From Hamiltosporidium tvaerminnensis (Eukaryota > Microsporidia > Dubosqiidae): 64,000 bases of DNA. The notes below the pieces were generated by a model. The model saw nothing but the letters and a program-made list of their open reading frames with translations. It ran no database searches and was not told the origin of the DNA. Positions 55,775 to 64,000 of the stretch are shown piece by piece. Position 1 is the first letter of the stretch. Every line of letters begins with the position of its first letter. The translations under genes and the position numbers were made by a program. Location of the stretch: positions 248,001 to 312,000 of the forward strand of contig CM061255.1 of NCBI GenBank assembly GCA_022605425.2, in the 5' to 3' direction.

Positions 55775-57315
55775 TAGGGTGGAAAAAGGATAAACACATT
55801 AAAAACTAACTGATTGCCAAGAGTGTATGAAATTGATGGAAAAATCACTGTTGATATTTTGATGGAATATAACCCACATCGAATCTATAGACCAATCCCC
55901 TATAATCCCGAAGGGAAACATATTAAAAGAAGCGATTGAAAAATTTCCAGTTTTTCATCTTTTACACCGAGTGGTAAAAGAGGCATGGAATAACTAAGTA
56001 AATATGTTGATAGGCTGAGATCCGCGCTGATTATTTGTAAAAAACGTGGGTTGAATTTACTTTATAAATTATGACCGAAAGTGCATATTTGCTACTTTGG
56101 ATTTGTAGATATATTATGTGTATTATTTTTTAAAATATTTGTTCATGAAATTTGTAGGACAAATGCAGACACAATCACTAGTGCAAATATACGAACGTGA
56201 TTAAATGTATGAATGGAAGAACTTTATAAAAGTTCAGTAATTTATTTGAATATTTTTGTAAAAAAACATGATCAATATACATGATTATTTTTTCAAATCT
56301 CTTTTATATGAACTTGAAAAATTTGTTTTAAAAATATTACTAATAAACATTGAAGCAATACTTTTAATTATGTTTGCACAACATCTAATGAGTTATTGGC
56401 CTCAGAGACTTTTTATATAAGTTAATATGGTCCGCAGCCCAAAATTTTGCAAAGCTTGGTCTGTCCAAAACAATTATGACTAAAAAATGAGGCTTATATG
56501 GTTTATCCATTCTTAAAGAGTCTAAATAACTCGAAATACATAGGATGTAAAATATTAATTTATTGTCTGTACGGCCGACTATTTTATCTTAAAATTTCTC
56601 GTTTTTTGCTTTGTTTTATTAATGTGTGTCAGAATCACTGTAAAAAAATATTTTCAGAGCAAATGTTGAGATAAGTGATGTTGAAATTATTGTTATGTCT
56701 TCAGTAGAAATAAATAAACGAGATAATTTCGGACTTTTTGTTGAAATATATTTATGGGAGGGAAACTCTACACCATAGTGATCCTTTCTCAAAAAGTTAG
56801 CTTTTAAAATTTAAATAACTAAATTGCGAGCCCTGCATGTGAACACACAAGTAATTTTTAAGAAAATAATTTAAACCTAGCTTTATTTACTCAGATTAGA
56901 AGACTTTGAATCTGTTAATTATATTAACATATCATTTAGAATAGAAAATTCTAATTAGTGATTATACTCGGGGTATACCCTGCGACGTCTAGCTGCACGC
57001 ATGTAAATCACCGAGATATATCTGAACCGAAAGTCTATTAAATTCCGAAACTGTAGAGTATGTAATAATGCTTATGGCTTGAGAAGGCCCAAGGTTGGCT
57101 AAAATCACTCAGAATAGAAACAACGGTCATATAAGAACTCCGGATGACTGCTTCCCCTCTTAACTGGTTTTGTTGATCTGCAGAAAAAAATACTTAGATG
57201 TAGGTATCATAAAGAGATGTGATGGTATTTTAGAGGTGCTGTTATTTATGTTAAACCTATAACTGTGCTATTGCATGAAAAGATACAACATGTGCCACTT
57301 TTTAGAACAATGAGA
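55775..57315 (-). repeat. Dispersed repeat family, copy E, split by about 0.9 kb
   Basis: 55775-55960 matches the distal end of copy D (GGTGGAAAAAGGATAA, GATTGCCAAGAGTGTATGAAA, GATATTTTGATGGAATATAACCCACA). 56860-57315 matches the proximal part (AAGTGGCACATGTTGTAT on the minus strand, CAGTTATAGGTTTAACATAAATAAC, TTACATACTCTACA). The roughly 900 bp between are absent from the other copies and hold no recognised feature. Confidence 0.7.
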
Positions 57316-57921
57316 TATTCATTGATGAACATATTTTTATAAAAATATCTAGGTATAAAAAATAATTAAAATCTTGACTTACTGGAAGTGTACTTTTAGA
57401 TTGGTTCAAATCAGAAAACTTGGAAATGATTTTACAGTAGGAAAGAACTTACGTGCTTTGGGTTATCTTCCCAAGTAGGTTACCTTTGATCAAATGCTCT
57501 TAATATGAACACTATATTTAGATGATGTTTTACATTATAACCCGAATCGTTGGTTCAATGCAAGGTAGTTTACTCATTTTATACCATAAAAATATGATTA
57601 TAATTTGATTGACAAATTAGTAAATTGGGAATAAATATCTAAGGAAGAACAGCAAATAGAAAGTGAATATATTAGTAGAATTTGTATATTGTCTACCCTT
57701 ATGGAGTCTAATGGCCGAAAAAAATACGCTTTTACAAGAAATATTTATTATTAATTTACTTTACATTTTACACTTAACTTTATAATTAATTTATTTCATA
57801 TCTTTGAACTCAATGCACGAATTAAACAAATAAAATACTAATAAACATATAATAATAGAATAATAAAATTGAAAATATATTTATTGCTCTACGAAATAAA
57901 TTATCTATTTGTAAAGATAGT
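57316..57921. other. AT-rich spacer
   Basis: 3' flank of the LRR-like gene; nothing else recognised. Confidence 0.5.
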
Positions 57922-60275
57922 TTATTGGCATAAATCATCTTCAAGCCAATTATAGCTCGATTTTAGCCTATATATATGGAAATGGATTAAATTCATACCA
58001 ATTAACCTTTCAAGTCTCTGTTTATTTATTTCGGTATCTAGAATGATACCCATTTTTAATATTTTAAGTTGTTTGAAATTCAAAATAGAAAAAATCTCAA
58101 ACTTTTCCAATTTATCAGCTCGGATATGAAGCTTTATAATTGTATTCTTAATATTCTGTTGAAGTATTTTATTTAAAATCTTTAAATTTAAATCAGTCTT
58201 TTGAACACTTAAGCTTAGATATTCCAATAGTTTAAACCTTGAAAAAACAACAATATCTTCTGTATATAAAGTTCCAACGTCGTAATTAAGTTTTTCTAGA
58301 TTTTCTAAATTGAAGAAATATGAAACTACATTTAATATACTGAAGGATGTTAAATTTTTATTTTTGCAATCGGTTTGATATTTATAACATTTTAATAACG
58401 CTAAATTTTCTATATTTTTCGGTTTCGAAATATCGACCTCAGAAATTTTATCATTAAAAAAAAAATTTCTTGGTTTGTATTTTTTAAATGGTGCAAGTTA
58501 AAAGAAAGGTATTTCAAACTTTTAAATTTGCTCAAAAATATAAAGAAATTATTACTCAAGCTATCTAGGATAGCACGAAATTCTATATGAATGACAGATT
58601 TGTTGTAGAAAGTCCATCCAATATTATCTTTTTTTATATCAAAAACTTTAAATTGATAAAATATTAAAGAAGTCGAAGCTAGGATAGCTGTATAAAGCTC
58701 ATCAGTGAATTTAATATTCTTAAAATATAGCCTTTTTAAGGATTTAAATGATTCTAAAAATCTATAACTATTTAAAGAATTGTTTTTCACATTCCGTAAA
58801 TCTATTTTCAATCGCCTAATTAGCTCAAAGTTAAATATTTTTGAAAAATAAGTAGAATCATAAGAATCTTTGTACAGAATTAAATCAATCCCACGTAAAT
58901 AATTACGACAATTGTATGAAGAGAAGATCCCAAAATCATCTTCGTCATCAGAAATTTTTAACTCATTAGATAGATCTATAATTATATTATCTTTTGTTCC
59001 CAGTAAAGAAGAAGAAGCATTATAAAGATGCGGTGAACTTATGGAGAAAAATAGTTTCATAACTTTTACGGATTTTAATATCGTTAATTTTTCTAAAATA
59101 ATTATACTCTTTTGCAAGTTATCTTCTAAGAATTCTAACGCAAGTTTTTCCACAGTTTCAAAATATTGTAATTTTTCTAGAAATGATTGAAGTTTTATGT
59201 CACAAGATGATATTTTTACTTTTTTGACAGATTTAAAACATCCAATTTGGTGCAATTTACCAAACAAAGGTAGTTTGCTCGGGTCGATTACTATTTTTAA
59301 ATTTATAAATATTTTTGGTAAAAGAGCTATAATTATATCCGAGTCTAAATCATTTTCGTAGGAACAGAAATTAATGTATAGCTTATCAATTAAAAATATT
59401 TTCATCAGGATTTTCCATATATTTATATTGTTTCTGCTTAATATACATTTATTTAAGCAACAAGCTCTCATCTCAATGCATACAATTTTTTCACTTGTTT
59501 TATATTTCTTATGTTGACTTAATATATGAGAAAAGATTATCGGATTATATTTATGAAATATATCATAAATATAAGCCTTTTGCATCAAAATCAATTGTAA
59601 AAAACATTCAATTACATCTCTAACATGTAAATTACCATATTCATTCTGATTCAAAATCAATACATAAGAATTTTTTACAAAATCTGAATTGGAGATCACA
59701 TAATAGTATACCAATGTTCTAATAAATGCTTTGTAATTTCTGTTTCTTTCAACTCGAAAAATATTTAAATATTTAAGAATTTCAAAAAATATCTTTGAAT
59801 CGGTTTGAGTAATCGTATCATTACACTCTTGAAGTATTTTAATAAATAATGCAAGCATATGAAGCTCATTTTCTTTCATGTATATGGAAACTTCTTCCTT
59901 GTTTTCGAGAATTATTTCGTCTAGAAATTTGAATGAAATATTTATATCGTTTGGATATGAAATAGCAATATATTTTTCCCGATTCGAAGTTTCTAATGGT
60001 TCCTGAAAATATAATGAATCATCTATTCTAATAAAAGAGCTTGTTTTTGGACATAAATAGTAACTTTTACTATGGCTTACGGGAGAATAGTCTTCGAAGC
60101 CGTTATATTCAATAAATTTTATGTTTAAGCAGTATATATTGTTGCCTAGTAAGAATATTTCAAGAATTATACGATTAATTTGTCTGAGGAAACAAAGAGG
60201 CGTAAAGATACAATACAAAAAAGTATTAGATGCTTCGAAGTATTGCAAAAATTCATTCTTGGATTTTTTTATCAT
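57922..60275 (-). pseudogene. Leucine-rich-repeat-like protein, one homopolymer frameshift
   Basis: The minus-strand ORF 60275-58410 (621 codons) and the frame ending at 57922 join across a run of ten A (58457-58467). With one A fewer, QEIFFFNDKISEVDISK continues without a stop through LENLEKLNYDV and LLEYLSLSV to LEDDLCQ at 57922, about 785 residues in all. The first 330 residues are a non-repetitive helical domain; about 330-785 are irregular LRRs with spaced Leu/Ile (LRRLKIDLRNVKN, SLKRLYFKNIKF, SLKYLSFNLHH). There is no signal peptide at the annotated start. An upstream ATG preceded by ACCCTC (about 60303) is out of frame across a run of seven A. Function unknown; lineage-specific multigene family. 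Either a young pseudogene or a base-calling error in the A run. Confidence 0.65.
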
Positions 60276-60303
60276 AATTAACCGTTCGATTAAAACCCAT
60301 TTT

Positions 60304-62797
60304 TGAGGGTAATTAGTTTTGATTAATATTGATAACGTTTTTATCTTTACTGATCTCTATAAAATAAGAAATACATTTTTATCAAATTAAAATTTTATTA
60401 AATTATATGTTGTTTGGTACCGGTCTTTGCTAGATTGACTTCCTATTTTTGCCACAATATCTCTTTTTTTATCATTCCAGCTATGTTTAATTTTATCGAA
60501 TATTCATCGCTTTTATATCCTCTTGGCTATAAATCGGTATTTTGAATCTTTGAGGTTAGCAAATTGTTTTTTTTGTAGTAAAAATTTAAAAGATCTTACC
60601 TATATTTTTCCCAGCTTCTTTTATGAATATTATGCCGCGTTGCTTCATTCTCTGTATATTTTTCTTAATAATAGCCACTTCTATAGATAAATAAGATTAA
60701 TTGGCTGCCTTAGGAAATACAATCGATGTATTGTTACGGTAAATTTAAATAACGACTAATATTATTGATTGATTCAATCCATTAAAGAGAATCAAAGATG
60801 TTTTATTACATTTTCTGTTAATATTAATATTTCTGCATTTTCTTTGGTCACTTCGATGGATGAACGGCAATTTAGCAACGAGGTCTGTCGCTATTTTAGC
60901 AAGAAAATCATCAATAAACTTAGCCTTTCTGTTTTATGCCTCGCACCATAACACGTGTAAGATTATTTTGGTTCTTTCCATTTTAATTATTAGTTGTTCT
61001 TCTAAAAAATAAAATGCTAGGCAGATGCTAACTGATATGAATCATCGCTTCAACCAAAACTTCTTGAATTGAGCTTATCAAAAATCTATGATAAGTAAAT
61101 TTTCAAAATTGCTCATGGTATTTACATCATTATTAATAATACCCGGGATATTTAGAGTTTCTTATAAAATTTATTATTCTGTTATATTCAACTGAGCACC
61201 TTTTGAATTGACCGGTAAATTCAATATAACTGTTCAATCAAATTGAGAAAAACATATATGCTCAATATTGAGAAATTTTACGGGTAAAAAAACTTTTAGT
61301 GTTTTAATATATTTGACCAAAGAACGGAAACATAACTTAAGAAGTATAAGGTGAATCCGCTTTCTTATATTCATCATGCGTGACTATTTCATCATTCTTG
61401 TTCCCATTTTGGAAGAAGAACTATAATTCAATTATAATTAAAACTATACACTTGGATTATTGGCGCTCAAATATGTTACAATAATATCAGATTTTAAATA
61501 GCAAAAATATAGAATCCTCTTTTAGAATTACTTGCTGTTTTCATGCAAAATGCGTTTTGGTTTTTTAAAATCATAAAAATAAATTTTTCTTGTTTAGAGA
61601 GAGCCTCTGGGCGATCATTTTTGAGGGTAATTTTTAATTTAAATATCGTTTGATCTACTTTGCGGCATATATTTTGTAGGAAACCCAAATTTTTTCAGTC
61701 TCGTGCTTTCCCTAGATAAAATAGTGAAATTAAAACTCAAAATTTATCTTTCAATAATAGTATATTCGTGTAATAGAATTTTTATAACGCGCACTTCAGA
61801 ATAAAATACTTCCTCGGCTTATATCACAAGTTCATGTTTACAATTGATCTATTGTAATAGAATCTGTATATTTCAGGCCAGTCTACTGTGTATTTCTAAT
61901 GTGTTTCTATTTTTTAACATATTTGTAATCTATGTATTTCGAATCAGAAGGTTGATATCCATTTATCTAATCTTATTTAATTTATAAAATACTTATATTT
62001 CAGGTAAGCACTGATCAGTAAGCAATTTACCATTTTTAGGTGCATCTATAACTATTAATGTCATTTTTAATTCTTCACTTTGCTCATTTTTATTTTTATT
62101 TCAGCTAGGCTAAGTTTATTTAATCATATCGAAAATCCTGGCAAAATCGAATTGTTTATTGTTATACACAAGAATTATGTTCAGCACTATGAATTCCTGC
62201 TGTCTCTGTTCTGTTATGTAAAAAACTATTACATGCTATTCTAGCTGTGGATTCTGTCTAGTCCGTAGCAATTTTAGCCAGTCGAATGTGGCAATAAAGT
62301 TATTGCAGAGGCCTGAAATCTTCTGTAATAGATATAAGTAGATATTTCTAATTTCTACATAATTATTTGACCAGGTATATGTTTTGATTCAAACAAACTG
62401 ATGTATTTTGGTTTATCTTTTTTTTTCGAGTGATACGATAATAAAATATAGATAAACAAATCTGAATTTCTATTAAAGCCATGTATTATTTTTCTTATTC
62501 TAATTGAAAATATATTTTATATTTTCAATTTTTTATAATAAAAGTCGTATATTTCATATTTCATATTTCATATTTCATATTTCATATTTCTTAAATTCTT
62601 AAATTCTTAAAATATACGCTATAGTCAATCCTTTTATATCTTAGTCTTAAATGAATTTTAAATTTTAATTCCTTCATTCTTCATACTATTTACTCTGCTA
62701 GAATCTTATTTTATATCTTATAAATATTTTATGTGTTATTTCCTCCATTTTCTTATTTTAATACAAGTGTTACAAATTTTACTTGTTAAACTCTACA
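60304..62797. other. Spacer, no supported gene
   Basis: About 2.5 kb with no recognised ORF or RNA. 62545-62585 holds a TATTTCATA/TTTCATATT nine-base repeat of about five units, followed by TTAAATTC repeats, in the 5' flank of the PHD gene. Confidence 0.5.
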
Positions 62798-62800
62798 ATG

Positions 62801-62803
62801 CCC
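62801..62803 (+). promoter_or_regulatory. CCC start-site signal of the ING-like gene
   Basis: ATGCCCTTCTTCATG: CCC lies six bases before ATG 62810 and after an in-frame ATG at 62798. It favours 62810, shortening the protein by four residues. Confidence 0.4.
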
Positions 62804-62809
62804 TTCTTC

Positions 62810-63367
62810 ATGTTACTTAAAACATCTTTAGATACTTTAGAAGAAATACCTATTCAGATACAACAAGCACTTACAAAACTTAAAGAAACAGAATCAAAGA
62901 TAATGAAATACCAAGAAGAAATAAACAATAAATTATCTAAAATAGAAAATGACACATCTGATACAGATAAAGATTTAAATAAAGTAAACAGTGCATTACT
63001 AAATATTTATAAGCACGAGAAAGATATAGAAGTACATCTCAGTCATCTACATATGGTTTTGGATGAACAAATGTGTAATTTGGAAGAAACATGCGAAAAT
63101 TTTAAAGAAATTGTTTGTAAAACAGCAATACCACTTAAGAATAACAGAATTACTGGTGCTTTTGGAGTTTCACGTACAAATCAATCAGAAAAACAGGATA
63201 TTCCATATTGTTATTGCAGAAAGGGAGCAGAAGGACCAATGGTGGCATGTGACGGGCCAGAGTGTTCTCTTGAATGGTTTCATAATAAATGCGTTGGTCT
63301 TAAAGCACCACCTGTAGGTAAATGGCTGTGTAAAGAGTGTCAAGAAAAAACGGTAAAAGAAAAATAA
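62810..63367 (+). CDS. ING-family PHD-finger chromatin protein (Yng2/Pho23-like)
   Basis: About 185 residues. The N-terminal half is a long amphipathic helical region (LDTLEEIPIQIQQALTKLKE through about residue 100), the usual ING coiled-coil domain. The C-terminal PHD finger (about residues 130-180) has the C4HC3 pattern: YCYCRKGAEGPMVACDGPEC, then LEWFHNKCVGL, then GKWLCKECQ. The ACD, EWFH and GKWxC elements are ING-specific. ING PHD fingers bind H3K4me3 and target NuA4-type acetyltransferase or Rpd3/Sin3-type deacetylase complexes; which complex cannot be told. A polybasic tail is reduced to KTVKEK. Starts are possible at 62798 or 62810; an in-frame TTG at 62783 is not used. Confidence 0.88.
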   Translation: MLLKTSLDTLEEIPIQIQQALTKLKETESKIMKYQEEINNKLSKIENDTSDTDKDLNKVNSALLNIYKHEKDIEVHLSHLHMVLDEQMCNLEETCENFKEIVCKTAIPLKNNRITGAFGVSRTNQSEKQDIPYCYCRKGAEGPMVACDGPECSLEWFHNKCVGLKAPPVGKWLCKECQEKTVKEK

Positions 63368-64000
63368 TAGTTCTTAATAAAAAAATATTTCTGATCAAAA
63401 ATTGTTTTATTCTTGTATTTAGTACGTCATCTATAAATTTATTTCAGTTCCATTTTTTCGAACTTTTTTTTTACATTTTCTATTTACTTTTTTAATTACT
63501 TTTAACTTTTCTTTTTCTATTTTTTGTAACTTCTATTAAAGCTTTGAGCATAAATTTGTTGGAATGGACAAAAAATGTAAATACTGTTTTAAGAAAATAA
63601 ATAATTCTTTGATACAACAATAAATATAAATGAATATTTGCAATCTTCTAGTATATATCGAGTAATTTCACAAAGATAAACGATAAGAACTCACTTCTAA
63701 ATATTTAATTTTTATAAAAATATAAGAAAACAACCCAGTATTCCGATTAAAACATAAATCTTATTATTTGTTCATAAATATGTCACAACTAACAATAGTT
63801 AGTGAAGTATAATTGGATATAATTTAAAACAATTGATTGGTCAAAAAAAAATATTTGCACTAACAATCTTAAAAAACTGTTCTAAGTTTATTAAATGGCA
63901 AGAATGACTTGAATAAATGATGTTTTTTTAATTCTTTAGGGGTAGGATTATGATTCAATGTAAATGCTTGTTTGGATTTTTTTTCTAAAAATTGATCAAA
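63368..64000. other. AT-rich spacer to window end
   Basis: No feature seen. Confidence 0.5.

Noticed and set aside
1-64000. tRNA genes
   Set aside because: Looked for GGTTCGA-type T-loops with matching stems; isolated matches near 13075 and 13360 lack the rest of a cloverleaf.

Overview
The window looks like a piece of a large, gene-poor, very AT-rich microsporidian nuclear genome (inference). The reasons are: intron-free reduced eukaryotic genes (IQGAP, a gamma-tubulin-complex protein, Cdc25, SF3A2/Prp11, an ING-type PHD protein, cytosolic glycyl-tRNA synthetase, cyclophilin); a CCC (or CCCCC) tract just upstream of most credible start codons, as is characteristic of microsporidian genes; long gene-free AT-rich stretches; and many decayed retroelements. 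Large-genome genera such as Hamiltosporidium would fit, but the species cannot be named from the sequence.

Layout. 1-2250 (-): relic of a leucine-rich-repeat-like gene. 2290-6115 (+): almost intact non-LTR retrotransposon of the R2-like class, with RT, CCHC zinc knuckle and restriction-like endonuclease. 6514-10536 (+): IQGAP with large Asn-rich inserts, followed by about 0.9 kb of tandem repeats, the first of which are copies of the gene's own 3' end. 11658-12299 (+): cyclophilin with an N-terminal hydrophobic segment. 12.5-20 kb: gene desert with two copies of a dispersed 0.5-0.7 kb repeat. 20266-21272 (+): frameshifted J-domain membrane protein. About 22 kb: old R2-like relic. 23466-24047 (+): SF3A2. 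24504-26285 (-): glycyl-tRNA synthetase. 28.6-33.5 kb: two more dispersed repeats, a lipase relic and a possible Pol I core-factor gene. 34499-36667 (+): single-pass membrane protein. 38.4-39.1 kb (-): integrase relic. 40375-43185 (-): GCP-family gene full of 30-bp repeats. 43.9-46.1 kb (-): decayed APE-type LINE, head-to-head with a second R2-like copy at 46.2-49.8 kb (+) that is riddled with small deletions. 52010-54048 (+): Cdc25 preceded by a repeat-rich ORF, probably the same gene split by a frameshift. 55.8-57.3 kb: fifth dispersed repeat. 57922-60275 (-): nearly intact LRR-like gene. 62810-63367 (+): ING-type PHD protein.

The genes are ordinary housekeeping and cell-cycle/cytoskeleton functions (cytokinesis, microtubule nucleation, mitotic entry, splicing, translation, chromatin), each transcribed on its own with no operon logic. 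The striking material is structural. Tandem arrays with units near 70 bp repeatedly duplicate the ends of genes. A GGGTGTTA/TAACACCC motif occurs in unrelated genes. In the GCP gene a hairpin core flips between AACAGGGTGTT and AACACCCTGTT in perfect 30-bp register. One retrotransposon copy has lost mainly T residues.

All identifications are by reading translations and recalling family motifs; no database search was run. Several conserved genes carry one isolated frameshift, so residual assembly indels cannot be excluded.
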